DNA of 41,720 nt, taken from IMG/VR virus record IMGVR_UViG_3300002132_000135, positions 1 to 41,720 of that record, one strand, 5' to 3'. Below are positions 6,904-15,121 of this stretch, piece after piece; position 1 is the first letter of the stretch; each line of letters opens with the position of its first letter. The position numbers and the translations under genes were made by a program. Below the pieces are notes generated by a model. It was not told the origin of the DNA. It ran no database searches and saw only the letters and a program-made list of their open reading frames with translations. This DNA comes from a virus.

Positions 6904-7449
6904 ATGGATCGTATTGTAATGAAGAAGAAGTTCTCGTTAGGCTACTTTGATACTAAAGCTAATGACGATACTTGGGTAAGATTAGGTTCTTTCTCTAAGC
7001 TTCAGGTATGGGTAGATGATTCCATGATGGAAGATGGTTGGCTTGAAGTTGAAGTGGTAGACACTAGTGTACGACATGGTAGAAGCCCTCAGAGAGTCAA
7101 GAGAGTGCTCAACGTGCAGTTGTCAGTAGGTGACTTTAAGAATGCTTTTCATATAGATATGACTCAATTAGATCATCGATACGGTGGACGTGGTATTGCT
7201 GCTAAAGCTTATCGTTACATTATCAAGAAGCTGGGAATAACTTTACAAGCTGGAACATGTCAATCTCAAGGTGGCCGTAAAGTTTGGTTTGATCTTGCAC
7301 AGATTAATGACCTGAATGTTTATACTAAGTCAAAGTTCAGTAAGTCATATGTCGTCGGTATTGATGAAGAGGAACGTGAAGTATGGCATCCTACTAAAGA
7401 AATATATGATGGTATGAAAGAAATGTATGTCTTCGCAGAATCTGCATAA
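6904..7449 (+). CDS. Putative GNAT-type acetyltransferase
   Basis: A 181-residue protein. The only suggestive motif is GGRGIAAKAYRYIIKK (about residues 97-112), which resembles the acetyl-CoA pyrophosphate loop (R/Q-x-x-G-x-G/A) and following helix of GNAT proteins. The preceding beta-rich segment (LEVEVVD, RVLNVQL) fits that fold. Similar proteins occur in other phages. Substrate unknown. The ribosome site is weak (TAAG), and an ATG at 6919 is an alternative start. Confidence 0.55.
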   Translation: MDRIVMKKKFSLGYFDTKANDDTWVRLGSFSKLQVWVDDSMMEDGWLEVEVVDTSVRHGRSPQRVKRVLNVQLSVGDFKNAFHIDMTQLDHRYGGRGIAAKAYRYIIKKLGITLQAGTCQSQGGRKVWFDLAQINDLNVYTKSKFSKSYVVGIDEEEREVWHPTKEIYDGMKEMYVFAESA

Positions 7450-7484
7450 ATAGTCTTATACGCCTCTAAGAGAGAGAGTAATCA

Positions 7485-7652
7485 GTGAGAAGAGCTATAA
7501 AATCATTATCAGTTAGAGCTAAGCAACAAATATCTATTTGCTGTAAGACTCTATGTGAACGTGAGATAGTCGAAGAGTACATTCAAGAGTTGGAAAGCGA
7601 GATTGTAGACTTGAAAAAGTATGTTGCTGAACTAGAAGAGGCAGTACGATGA
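7485..7652 (+). CDS. Small coiled-coil protein (GTG start)
   Basis: A 55-residue reading frame beginning with GTG after AAGAGAGAGAG. It is basic at the N-terminus (MRRAIKSLSVRAKQQ), has three cysteines in ICCKTLC, and ends in a heptad-like acidic helix (YIQELESEIVDLKKYVAELEE). It fills most of the gap between the GNAT-like gene and iscU, which supports its reality. Function unknown. Confidence 0.5.
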   Translation: MRRAIKSLSVRAKQQISICCKTLCEREIVEEYIQELESEIVDLKKYVAELEEAVR

Positions 7653-7681
7653 AACGTAAACACTACTAAGAGACAAGTAAT

Positions 7682-8071
7682 ATGGCATATTCAGATAAAG
7701 TATTAGATCACTACGAAAATCCACGCAACGTGGGTACAATGGACGAAAAAGCTAATAATGTTGGTACAGGAATGGTTGGTGCACCTGCTTGCGGAGACGT
7801 TATGCGACTTCAGATTCAAGTGAACGACGAAGGCATTATCGAAGATGCTAAGTTTAAAACATACGGTTGTGGATCAGCCATAGCATCAAGTTCTCTTTTA
7901 ACTGAATGGGTTAAAGGTTTAAACATTGATGAAGCTGAGAAAATAAGAAATACGGAAATAGCTCAAGAGCTAGCTCTGCCTCCTGTTAAGATACATTGTT
8001 CGGTACTTGCCGAAGATGCAATCAAGGCAGCAGTGAAAGATATTAAATCTAAGAGAAGCCAATGTCAATAA
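7682..8071 (+). CDS. iscU: IscU-type Fe-S cluster scaffold
   Basis: A 129-residue IscU. The three cluster-ligand cysteines occur at the same positions as in bacterial IscU: Cys37 (GAPACGD, with Asp39), Cys63 (YGCGSAIAS) and Cys106 ([11 protein letters not shown], with His105). The LPPVK motif used to recruit the HscA/HscB chaperones is at 99-103, so the phage protein could plug into the host Isc machinery. It builds [2Fe-2S] clusters from sulfur supplied by a cysteine desulfurase; no IscS is encoded here. It overlaps iscA by 10 bases, so the two should be made together. Confidence 0.95.
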   Translation: MAYSDKVLDHYENPRNVGTMDEKANNVGTGMVGAPACGDVMRLQIQVNDEGIIEDAKFKTYGCGSAIASSSLLTEWVKGLNIDEAEKIRNTEIAQELALPPVKIHCSVLAEDAIKAAVKDIKSKRSQCQ

Positions 8072-8391
8072 CAATGACCGCGGTTGCTGAGCAACACGTA
8101 GTTAGGCACCTCGAAGCTCGAAAGAAAGGCTTGGGCATTCGTCTTGGTGTTCGCACTACAGGATGTTCAGGTATGGCATACGTAATAGAATTCGTTGATA
8201 AATTAGAACCTGAAGATCTCAGCTTTACATGCGGTGCTGTTGAATTAGTAGTAGATCCTAAAAGTAATATTTACTTAGATGGAACAGTGCTAGACTATGT
8301 TGCTGAAGGACTCCAAGAAGGCTTTGTATTTAAGAACCCTAATGTAGATGCAGAATGCGGCTGTGGCGAAAGTTTTACAGTACGAAAATAA
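8062..8391 (+). CDS. iscA: IscA/HesB-type Fe-S carrier protein
   Basis: A 109-residue A-type carrier. The three conserved cysteines are Cys35 (TTGCSGMAY) and Cys99/Cys101 (ECGCGESF). A-type carriers receive clusters from the IscU scaffold and pass [4Fe-4S] clusters to target enzymes such as radical SAM proteins and ferredoxins. The start at 8062 overlaps the end of iscU and has AAGAGAAG upstream; an ATG at 8074 is an alternative. Likely targets in this window are the ferredoxin at 31797 and the radical SAM proteins. Confidence 0.95.
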   Translation: MSITMTAVAEQHVVRHLEARKKGLGIRLGVRTTGCSGMAYVIEFVDKLEPEDLSFTCGAVELVVDPKSNIYLDGTVLDYVAEGLQEGFVFKNPNVDAECGCGESFTVRK

Positions 8392-8394
8392 CTG

Positions 8395-8423
8395 TTGACA
8401 TGCAATATTTACTGTTTTATAAT
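8395..8423 (+). promoter_or_regulatory. Consensus sigma70-type early promoter
   Basis: TTGACA (8395-8400), 17-base spacer, TATAAT (8418-8423), preceded by GAAAATAACTG as at P1. Its -35 begins four bases after the iscA stop. It drives the metallopeptidase gene. Confidence 0.9.
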
Positions 8424-8460
8424 AGTTATAATAGTCGCATAGTTATGGAAGTAATATGAT

Positions 8461-8892
8461 ATGCACAATATTGAAATATTTGGTGGCAAAGCTAAAGAGC
8501 GGGAAATAGCAGAAACTGCAGTATGGTGGTGTGTCCAAAGGCTGTTGCCTCGTGTGCGTACGCTTAATATTGAAATAAGACTAAAGAAACTCGACGGAGC
8601 AATGGGGTATTGTCTTAATACCGATAATCACAAAAGCTTTGAGATTGAGATAAATAAAGGCATGCGGCTGTTTGATCTTATAAGCACCGTTTGCCACGAG
8701 ATGGTTCATGTTAAACAGTATTATCGCCGAGAACTCAGGCACCGGACCGCTGGTGGGAAAATTATGTGGAAAACTAAAGCTGTGAATGATAGCAGTATAG
8801 CTTACACTGACCTACCTTGGGAAAAAGAAGCGTTTAAGATGGAATGCGAATTAACTATAGAATGCTTTACTGAATTAAATGTTTCTTTTTAA
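8461..8892 (+). CDS. Zinc metallopeptidase-like protein (HExxH)
   Basis: A 143-residue protein with HEMVH at residues 79-83 and a downstream PWEKEAF (about 119-125) that supplies the likely third zinc ligand (Glu122). This is the gluzincin layout seen in SprT/M48-like minimal proteases that are common in phages. It would cleave an unknown protein substrate in the infected cell. It has its own early promoter and is followed at once by another promoter. Confidence 0.75.
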   Translation: MHNIEIFGGKAKEREIAETAVWWCVQRLLPRVRTLNIEIRLKKLDGAMGYCLNTDNHKSFEIEINKGMRLFDLISTVCHEMVHVKQYYRRELRHRTAGGKIMWKTKAVNDSSIAYTDLPWEKEAFKMECELTIECFTELNVSF

Positions 8893-8896
8893 ACAG

Positions 8897-8924
8897 TTGA
8901 CATTTATAAGAAACAATATATAAT
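8897..8924 (+). promoter_or_regulatory. Consensus sigma70-type early promoter
   Basis: TTGACA (8897-8902), 16-base spacer, TATAAT (8919-8924). The -35 starts four bases after the metallopeptidase stop; the transcript would begin just before the GGAGG of the next gene, giving a very short leader. Confidence 0.85.
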
Positions 8925-8944
8925 AGTAACATATGGAGGAAAAA

Positions 8945-9217
8945 ATGGAAGACTTAACAGCTTTAACTATTGAAGAAATTAACGGGCTTATAGATGAAGC
9001 CGGATATGGTGTCGAGGTAAGCGCATCATCATTCATTCAGATAAATGCTTCTAATGAAGCTCAGTATCAATTAACGTATTTTTCAACTGTTGCAGGACAA
9101 ATTGTTGTTAACCACGCGTTTGTAGATGTAGATCTTCAAGGAGATGTACGATTGAAAATGTCAGACATTGGCGAAGGCGACTTGAATCTTCGTAATGAAA
9201 AACCGCCAGAAGAATAA
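8945..9217 (+). CDS. Hypothetical acidic small protein
   Basis: A 90-residue acidic protein (MEDLTALTIEEINGLI). The start at 8945 has GGAGG at an ideal distance; the upstream in-frame ATG at 8933 overlaps that ribosome site and is unlikely. No domain recognised. A bidirectional hairpin terminator follows at 9282. Confidence 0.75.
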   Translation: MEDLTALTIEEINGLIDEAGYGVEVSASSFIQINASNEAQYQLTYFSTVAGQIVVNHAFVDVDLQGDVRLKMSDIGEGDLNLRNEKPPEE

Positions 9218-9281
9218 TTTAATAAACTAAATCATGATTAATCTCTGAAGATTTTATTTACGGTATTTACTAAAGATGAAA

Positions 9282-9304
9282 AGGGTGGTTCTATGAGCCA
9301 CCCT
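9282..9304. terminator. Bidirectional terminator between convergent genes
   Basis: AGGGTGG pairs with CCACCCT over a 9-base loop. On the plus strand CTATTGTTTT follows; on the minus strand TTTTC follows directly. It sits between the plus-strand gene ending at 9217 and the minus-strand gene ending at 9313 and can stop both. Confidence 0.8.
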
Positions 9305-9312
9305 CTATTGTT

Positions 9313-9645
9313 TTAATTATTGTTCTTTTTCAAAGCATCTGCACCAAAGAAAGCTGCAACTAATGCTGAGATAGCAACAAAATATGTTGGAGCAATATCG
9401 CCAACAATACTAGCTGCTTGGTCTAATCCAAGGAATGATGTTAATACAATAGCAAATGGATATAGTAACATGCCCATTAGAGCAAACCAAGTCATTTTGC
9501 GCATTGCATCTCTTTGTGCATCTTGATCTTCTAAAGCTCTGCGCTTGAATTCCAAAGCCATGTCCATTTCTGCTTTAGTAACATGTCCATCACCGTTGAG
9601 ATCCATGCCTTCGACTGCATCGGCGTCGATTGTTTTCTTTGTCAT
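9313..9645 (-). CDS. EF-hand membrane protein
   Basis: A 110-residue protein. Residues 15-26 form a textbook EF-hand loop (DLNGDGHVTKAE: Asp15, Asn17, Asp19, Glu26). Then comes a charged helix and two hydrophobic segments (about 49-66, WFALMGMLLYPFAIVLTSF, and 81-98). The C-terminus is KKNNN. Calcium-binding plus two membrane passes recalls holin-like or channel-like proteins in marine T4-like phages, but the role is unproven. AGGAGAAA precedes the start at 9645. A minus-strand late promoter lies at 9700. Confidence 0.75.
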   Translation of the reverse strand: MTKKTIDADAVEGMDLNGDGHVTKAEMDMALEFKRRALEDQDAQRDAMRKMTWFALMGMLLYPFAIVLTSFLGLDQAASIVGDIAPTYFVAISALVAAFFGADALKKNNN

Positions 9646-9699
9646 ACTATTTCTCCTAATAAAATAAATAAGCACATAACAAAGAAGTTTCAATAAAAC

Positions 9700-9711
9700 T
9701 ATTTATAAATA
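9700..9711. promoter_or_regulatory. Palindromic divergent late promoter (TATTTATAAATA)
   Basis: TATAAATA on the plus strand (9704-9711) and on the minus strand (9707-9700) overlap by four bases, making a 12-base palindrome. The plus copy would transcribe the virion-type genes from 9792, the minus copy the EF-hand membrane protein. Confidence 0.6.
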
Positions 9712-9791
9712 AACATGTGTGAGGCGCTTAAGCGCTGCAGCAACAGTTAATAAATAACATATATGCTAATAGTCAATTAAAGGAGACGAAG

Positions 9792-9986
9792 ATGGCACTT
9801 AAAATAAATGGTCTAGACGTAGTCAGCGATACATATGTACTATCAAATGTGGCAAATACAGATGTAACTACGCAAACAACAATCAATTCTGCGATTATAA
9901 ACCAAAACAACATTTTGCGAATCTATGATTCTGCAGGCACTGAAATCCGCACCCTATTTTGTGCAAACGCAACAGCACAACCCTAA
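9792..9986 (+). CDS. Small virion-associated-type protein
   Basis: A 64-residue protein, Asn/Thr-rich, with an AGGAGA ribosome site. It starts MALKINGLDVVSDTYVLSN and ends TLFCANATAQP. It is 13 bases upstream of the large structural gene and shares the late promoter at 9704, so it is probably a virion component or assembly factor. Not assigned to a family. Confidence 0.65.
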   Translation: MALKINGLDVVSDTYVLSNVANTDVTTQTTINSAIINQNNILRIYDSAGTEIRTLFCANATAQP

Positions 9987-9999
9987 GTGAGGATTCAAC

Positions 10000-11445
10000 A
10001 TGACAGTTAGAGCACCAGTGTATATGCTTGCTCCTTTGGGCGAAACGTATAAGCAAGTATATCCATTCTCCGCACAAGGCGTAACCGAAATAAATGACCT
10101 TGCAGGTTATGCGTTTGCTCTTAACCCCAATCCAAGAATAGAAATTGGTGGTACAAACGGGACACTCGCTGCTGGACAACCATTTGTTGACACTTGGTGG
10201 AGTGCGGGTGCTTCTACAACAGATGTAACAAATTTTGATACTGCTGCAGAAACACCAAATGTTTTCAAAGTAACAGATAACTATAGCAATATTAGAATAG
10301 TCTATGACTCTGTTACTTTGCCAACAGGCGATACTAATAACACACAATACCCATTGTATTTGTATAGCCCAGATGGTACAGAGGTAAACGCAGGTTTTAG
10401 ATCTATGACTGTTACTGACTTTATTGATACATTTGTATTACCAGTACTAGATTCATTTGGTGGCGGAGGTCAGACGTTTCAAAAAAGTGGTACGTATTAC
10501 ATGACTACTTCGGCTGCACCAGCCAATGCTACAATTATAGGAACTGCCGCTTTAAACCAAGAAGCAAATGTTGCAGCGTACGCCGCGTCTAGCATTCCAG
10601 AAACACCGACGCAAAATAATAATATCACTACTTATAGCATCGCTAAAGTTAACTATCCGGCAACAACATCTGTGCTCTGGGAAGGCGCTACTGCACCTTT
10701 GTTGTATGATTTACCGATGTATTTTGATTCTGGTACAGAATCTATTAAGCAACACACACCAGCTACTTGGGCTGCATTATTAAATCCATTCTTAAGATTC
10801 TATCTTGGCGGTGGATCTTCAGCACACACAATATCATATAACGTAAATGGCGCTGATGGTGTTACGAACGGCACAGTTTTCACAGATACAGCTATTACTA
10901 CAGCTGGATCTACTTACAATACAAGATTTGTTAACGCAGATGATTACCGTACTCAGGAATTCCCTACCGGTACTGCTACAGTCCAAGGGGCATCAAAAGC
11001 ATTTAAGATTCATCAGGGGGCTTTATCTACACTCGTTGCATTTGCATCTGGGCCTTATAGCGCAAGCGCTTCAAGCAACGGTCTTTCTGGTTCTTGTACT
11101 GCACAATTTAATGTTCGTAACACTGGGGTCTGCGATGCAACTGGCACGTCTGGTAATCCGGGAACTTCAAGTGGATTGCCAGATACTTGGCTAATAACAG
11201 GTGCTGCTGCAGATTATGACGTAAGATTTACGTATACGCAAACACTTAATGGCGGAGGAACCGTTACTTCAGCTGGCAATGGTGTTTGGTTAAATTGTGG
11301 TACTACTAGAACATGGAAAGTTAGTGACTCTTCAAACGCTCTTGGGAATAACTATATACTAGGTACATTAGAAATTAGAGATGTTGCTACATTAACGATC
11401 CAGTCATCAACTTCAGTGGCTATATTCGCAGATCAAGAACCATAA
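10000..11445 (+). CDS. Virion structural protein, likely fibre or adhesin
   Basis: A 481-residue protein rich in Thr, Ser, Asn, Gly and Ala with almost no charged helix, i.e. mostly beta structure. Gly-rich turns (SFGGGGQ, YLGGGSS) separate domains at about residues 150 and 275. The C-terminal part contains three Cys pairs-like positions (SGSCTAQ, TGVCDAT, WLNCGTT). Composition and the late promoter upstream fit a tail fibre or other exposed virion protein. The accessory enzyme cluster begins 0.6 kb further on. Homology to a named T4 protein is not visible. Confidence 0.7.
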   Translation: MTVRAPVYMLAPLGETYKQVYPFSAQGVTEINDLAGYAFALNPNPRIEIGGTNGTLAAGQPFVDTWWSAGASTTDVTNFDTAAETPNVFKVTDNYSNIRIVYDSVTLPTGDTNNTQYPLYLYSPDGTEVNAGFRSMTVTDFIDTFVLPVLDSFGGGGQTFQKSGTYYMTTSAAPANATIIGTAALNQEANVAAYAASSIPETPTQNNNITTYSIAKVNYPATTSVLWEGATAPLLYDLPMYFDSGTESIKQHTPATWAALLNPFLRFYLGGGSSAHTISYNVNGADGVTNGTVFTDTAITTAGSTYNTRFVNADDYRTQEFPTGTATVQGASKAFKIHQGALSTLVAFASGPYSASASSNGLSGSCTAQFNVRNTGVCDATGTSGNPGTSSGLPDTWLITGAAADYDVRFTYTQTLNGGGTVTSAGNGVWLNCGTTRTWKVSDSSNALGNNYILGTLEIRDVATLTIQSSTSVAIFADQEP

Positions 11446-11459
11446 TAGGAGAAAATATA

Positions 11460-12038
11460 ATGGCAGAATTTAGTGGTAGAATTATTAGTGCAGAGTACAT
11501 GAACACTGATTATTCTCTAATTAAAGTACGATATAACGATAATGGTATAAACGCCATCTATCATCTTGAAGTAGATCCAAACAATGCTGACTTTCAAGCT
11601 TTGGAAGCAGACGGTTGGGATGCAGAGAAGATCATTGACGCAACCGCAGAATCTAAGCGTGTTCAATCTAATGCTTGGAATTTAGAAGTTAATGCTGCAG
11701 CAAAAATGCTTGTGGATGAAATTCTGGCTAGTGAAAAAGACATGCTCGCTAGTCAAAAAGACATGCTCGCTAGTGAAAAATACATGCTCGCTAATACCAA
11801 AAAAGATTTAGCAGATTTGTCACGTTCTACTAGATTGAGTGTTCAAGATATGCTTGCAGAAGTTTGGACTCATATTTTAGATAAAAACACCGACAAGGAT
11901 ATGCTATTTAAGTTTAAGCTCTGGACACTAGAACAAGATTTTGTAAAAGAAATTTCAAAAGAACAGAAGTCAGCTATTCGCAAATCGACAAGAGTTACTC
12001 AATTATTTTCTATTATAGATAAATTACTGGAAGATTAA
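11460..12038 (+). CDS. Virion-associated-type protein with heptad repeat
   Basis: A 192-residue protein. Residues 1-60 look beta-rich (FSGRIISAEYMNTDYSLIKV), residues about 75-120 form a helix containing three copies of the heptad ASEKDML, and the C-terminal part is helical and charged. Similar two-part proteins sit next to fibre genes in marine phages, where they may be assembly chaperones or fibre tips. Its stop overlaps the sulfotransferase start (TAATG), linking virion genes to the enzyme cluster. An AGGAGA ribosome site precedes the start. Confidence 0.65.
   Translation: MAEFSGRIISAEYMNTDYSLIKVRYNDNGINAIYHLEVDPNNADFQALEADGWDAEKIIDATAESKRVQSNAWNLEVNAAAKMLVDEILASEKDMLASQKDMLASEKYMLANTKKDLADLSRSTRLSVQDMLAEVWTHILDKNTDKDMLFKFKLWTLEQDFVKEISKEQKSAIRKSTRVTQLFSIIDKLLED
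11727..11789 (+). repeat. Three tandem 21-base repeats in frame
   Basis: Three adjacent 21-base copies of GCTAGTGAAAAAGACATGCT(C), differing only at a few bases, encode a seven-residue heptad (ASEKDML, ASQKDML, ASEKYML). The unit is a multiple of three, so copy-number change keeps the frame and lengthens the coiled coil in whole heptads. Confidence 0.9.
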
Positions 12039-12742
12039 TGACTTTTGTCGTAGTCGGACATCAAAGAACGGGTACTACGTATCTGATGAACTTTGTTAAC
12101 GAAAAAGAACAATTCAAAGAAGTTAAATTTACAACAGAATTCTTTTTAGGTAGAAATTATTTAGATAATGAAGCTGTTTGGATAAAAGATTTGATAAAAG
12201 ATTATTATTTAAACACATATGATAAAAAACAAATAGAAAGAAAATTCAATTATTTTGAAATATTAAAAGAGGAAGGAAGATTACATCCATTTAAAGTTAT
12301 TCCTTTTGAATTAATAAAAAACGGTTATGAAAAAAGATTACATGAGCTACTTGACGGAATTGAAATTTTAACTATAGATCGTGATCCATTTGATTCCTTT
12401 TTAAGCTATATGTATCAACGTAAAACAAATTGGGCCAATTCCCATAGATTTATTAATCGTAAACAGAATATAGAAGAAGTTACTTTTAATGCTGATACAT
12501 CAGACATTGAATCTTATTTAAAAATATATAAAGTAGAAAAGGATTTCATATCCTCTTTAAATATTTTCCATAGATTTGAATATGAAGAATTGACTCCGGA
12601 AAATATGAAAAACTTTTTTGGTATAAAAAATAAAAAAGATATTTATGTGCCGATGAATATAAACTACAGGCAATTGATTACAAACATTGATTTTGTAGAA
12701 AATAAATTTAAGGAATTGTATATAAAATATGTGGTCAACTAA
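12038..12742 (+). CDS. PAPS-dependent sulfotransferase-like protein
   Basis: A 234-residue protein. The N-terminal GHQRTGTTYLMNF (residues 7-19) is the 5'-phosphosulfate-binding loop of sulfotransferases, and IDRDPFDSFLSYMYQ (113-127, Arg115 and Ser120) matches the 3'-phosphate-binding strand-helix. Such enzymes move sulfate from PAPS to hydroxyl groups of glycans, lipids or proteins. It opens the accessory cluster, its ATG overlapping the stop of the structural gene. The next gene starts within its last codons (14-base overlap). Confidence 0.8.
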   Translation: MTFVVVGHQRTGTTYLMNFVNEKEQFKEVKFTTEFFLGRNYLDNEAVWIKDLIKDYYLNTYDKKQIERKFNYFEILKEEGRLHPFKVIPFELIKNGYEKRLHELLDGIEILTIDRDPFDSFLSYMYQRKTNWANSHRFINRKQNIEEVTFNADTSDIESYLKIYKVEKDFISSLNIFHRFEYEELTPENMKNFFGIKNKKDIYVPMNINYRQLITNIDFVENKFKELYIKYVVN

Positions 12743-13901
12743 TAAAAATCATCCTCTCAAAGTCACTATAGACGTAAGTACTTATTGCAATGCAGGTTGC
12801 CCGCAATGTACGAGAACAGATCGAAATGGATTAGGAAAAGTTGGATGGATGCCCTTGGTTCAATGGAGTATAGATCAATTTAAGGAAGCTATAAAACCTG
12901 AAGATTTTGAATACATTGGACAAATATCTTTTGTTGGTTCATATGGTGATTGCATAATGAATAAAGACATATTTCAAATTATTGAATATTGTATTAAAAA
13001 TGGGTGCAAGGTAAGAGTTGAAACTAATGGATCAATACGAGATGAAGAATGGTGGTGGAATCTTGGTGTTATGGGAGGAGAACTTCTTCAGGTGAGATTT
13101 GATGTAGATGGCATTGATCAAGCCATGCATTCAAAATATAGAAGATTTACAAGTCTTCAAAAGGTTTTAGATAATATGTACATGTTTAGTCAAACCAAGG
13201 CAAAAACTGCAACACAAACTGTAGTATTTAAACACAATCAGGATTATTTGAATGAAATAGAGCAACTTTGCTTACAATATGGATCTTTATGGCATACAAA
13301 GGTTATCTCTGATAGATTCTTTGATGGTAAAACCTTTGAGTTCATAAATGAAGATGGTGAAAGGGAAGTATTAGAAGAAGCAGATAGAAATGTTTTTAGT
13401 AAACCTTATATTGTTGGTGCTCTTAAAAAGGTAGAAAAACCACAACCAGAAACAAAGGTTTTGGATAAAAAAGTTGATGTCCAGCCAAAAACTACTAAAA
13501 AATATGAAAGACAAATACATTTAGACGAGACCATTAAATGTAGATGGGCTTTACCTATGAATAGTCTTTATGTCATGCACGATGGATCTGTTATTCCATG
13601 CTGCTACGTCGGATGGTTTCATACGAGAGTCTATAATCCTGATCCGGAATATGATTCGAAAAGTAAATATAAACAAACAATTATGTCGAATCCTACATTT
13701 AAGCATCTAATAGATAGCCAGGATGAAATTAGTGTATTTAAACATTCTATAAAAGATATTTTACAATCAAAATGGTATTCTAAATCTCTTCCTCAGAGTT
13801 TATCTTCTGATAATCCCATGCCTATGTGTGTAGTGAATTGTTCTAATAGAGTAAGAAAAGAACATCAACTTCGTGAGGATTCAGAGTATGACTACCGATA
13901 A
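12729..13901 (+). CDS. Radical SAM enzyme with SPASM-like C-terminal domain
   Basis: A 390-residue protein. The radical SAM cluster motif C-x3-C-x2-C is at Cys20, Cys24 and Cys27 (STYCNAGCPQC). A glycine-bearing strand VRVETNGS (95-102) fits the barrel. The C-terminal part has Cys271 (IKCRWAL), the pair Cys291-Cys292 (GSVIPCCYVGW) and MCVVNCSNR near the end, the pattern of a SPASM auxiliary-cluster domain. Family members modify peptides or sugars using a 5'-deoxyadenosyl radical. Substrate unknown. It needs Fe-S clusters and an electron donor, both of which the phage may supply. Confidence 0.88.
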   Translation: MWSTNKNHPLKVTIDVSTYCNAGCPQCTRTDRNGLGKVGWMPLVQWSIDQFKEAIKPEDFEYIGQISFVGSYGDCIMNKDIFQIIEYCIKNGCKVRVETNGSIRDEEWWWNLGVMGGELLQVRFDVDGIDQAMHSKYRRFTSLQKVLDNMYMFSQTKAKTATQTVVFKHNQDYLNEIEQLCLQYGSLWHTKVISDRFFDGKTFEFINEDGEREVLEEADRNVFSKPYIVGALKKVEKPQPETKVLDKKVDVQPKTTKKYERQIHLDETIKCRWALPMNSLYVMHDGSVIPCCYVGWFHTRVYNPDPEYDSKSKYKQTIMSNPTFKHLIDSQDEISVFKHSIKDILQSKWYSKSLPQSLSSDNPMPMCVVNCSNRVRKEHQLREDSEYDYR

Positions 13902-14499
13902 TATAATCCTTGTTAAACACGGCAATAAATATCATGCAGGTCATGTAAATAGATTAGCAGATCAATTATTTAAATATTATCCAACAGCAAATTTTTATTG
14001 TTATACCGATGATTCAACTGATGTTGAAATAACAACAATACCAATTTTTAAAAGACCGACATTGCGCCTTTGGTGGAATAAACTTGCGATGTTTAGTAAG
14101 GATTTCCCAGTGCAAGGAAAATGCCTTTATTTTGATTTGGATATGGATATTAAGGCAGATCCTTCCTCATTTATAACTTGGAATGGTCTGACCGTACTTA
14201 GGGACTATTGGAAGGATGGTAAGTATATGCCAAAACACGCATATAATGTTCATATAAATAGTTCTGTAATTACTTGGACGGCTGGTGAACAGCATCATAT
14301 TTGGGAACATTTTTTATCTAACAAAGATTACTTTATGAGAAAATATGTTGGTATTGATAGATTTATTGTCCACGAAAAGATACCACATAACACGTTTAGA
14401 GATGGATTAGTTAATAGCGTGGCAAATCCATATAATGGTAGAACACTAATTGATATGTATAATGGGATAAATTATGAATTACCGAGAGTTAGCATATAG
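13888..14499 (+). CDS. GT-A-like glycosyltransferase
   Basis: A 203-residue protein. The central motif YFDLDMDIKAD (about residues 85-95) is a DxD-type metal and nucleotide-sugar site, preceded by RLWWNKLAMF, as in GT8-like enzymes. The same layout recurs twice in the 576-residue protein at 15118. The start at 13888 has GAGGA upstream; it overlaps the radical SAM gene by 14 bases. It probably transfers a sugar onto the molecule processed by this cluster. Confidence 0.7.
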   Translation: MTTDNIILVKHGNKYHAGHVNRLADQLFKYYPTANFYCYTDDSTDVEITTIPIFKRPTLRLWWNKLAMFSKDFPVQGKCLYFDLDMDIKADPSSFITWNGLTVLRDYWKDGKYMPKHAYNVHINSSVITWTAGEQHHIWEHFLSNKDYFMRKYVGIDRFIVHEKIPHNTFRDGLVNSVANPYNGRTLIDMYNGINYELPRVSI

Positions 14500-15121
14500 A
14501 AATGCTTTAGAATCAGTTAGAGCAATCTATGAAAAATCAAAATACGATCCTGAAGTAGATCTATATCGTTCTATAGATATAATTAACTCAGTGAGTACAT
14601 GGCAGTTCGAAGGTAAAGAATGGCTGGTGCGTGAGTTACTTCCTTTCTTGCCAGAAAAGACAGAAAAAATTGCGATCCTTGGCAGTTGGTACGGACTTGT
14701 TTCTATTATCCTAAGAAATTACGTTTCAGAAGATGTAATTATACGTAACATTGATTCTGATCCAGTTACAGAAGTGATCGGATATGGGTTGTTAAAAGGC
14801 ATGGATTCTTCTCATAAAAATACACAATTTATAGTTGACGACGCGGTTGATCATGTTATAGAAAAAAGAAAAACCTATGACGTGTTTATTAATACAAGCT
14901 GTGAACACATGGAAAAAGATGATATTCGATTTATAGTAGAAGGAAAAAAGCCTTCAACGGTAGTTTGTTTACAATCTAACAATTATCATTCTGTTCAAAG
15001 TCATATTAATACCTACGACAGTTTAGAAGAATTTGTTGAAGAATTAAATTTAGTATCTGTATATTATGCAGGAACTCTTAAAGCAAAAGATTATGATAGA
15101 TATATGGTGATTGGTCAATGA
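14474..15121 (+). CDS. Class I SAM-dependent methyltransferase
   Basis: A 215-residue protein. IAILGSWYG (67-75) is motif I for AdoMet binding, NIDSDP (92-97) supplies the acidic residue after strand 2, and VFINTSCEHM is motif IV-like. It overlaps the preceding gene by 26 bases and the next by 4 (ATGA). The tightly overlapped starts suggest translational coupling along the cluster. Substrate unknown. Confidence 0.8.
   Translation: MNYRELAYRNALESVRAIYEKSKYDPEVDLYRSIDIINSVSTWQFEGKEWLVRELLPFLPEKTEKIAILGSWYGLVSIILRNYVSEDVIIRNIDSDPVTEVIGYGLLKGMDSSHKNTQFIVDDAVDHVIEKRKTYDVFINTSCEHMEKDDIRFIVEGKKPSTVVCLQSNNYHSVQSHINTYDSLEEFVEELNLVSVYYAGTLKAKDYDRYMVIGQ

Noticed and set aside
7649-7669. A six-codon frame (MKRKHY) following the 7485 gene
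   Set aside because: Too short to support as a gene; it overlaps the stop of the 55-residue frame and has no signal of its own.
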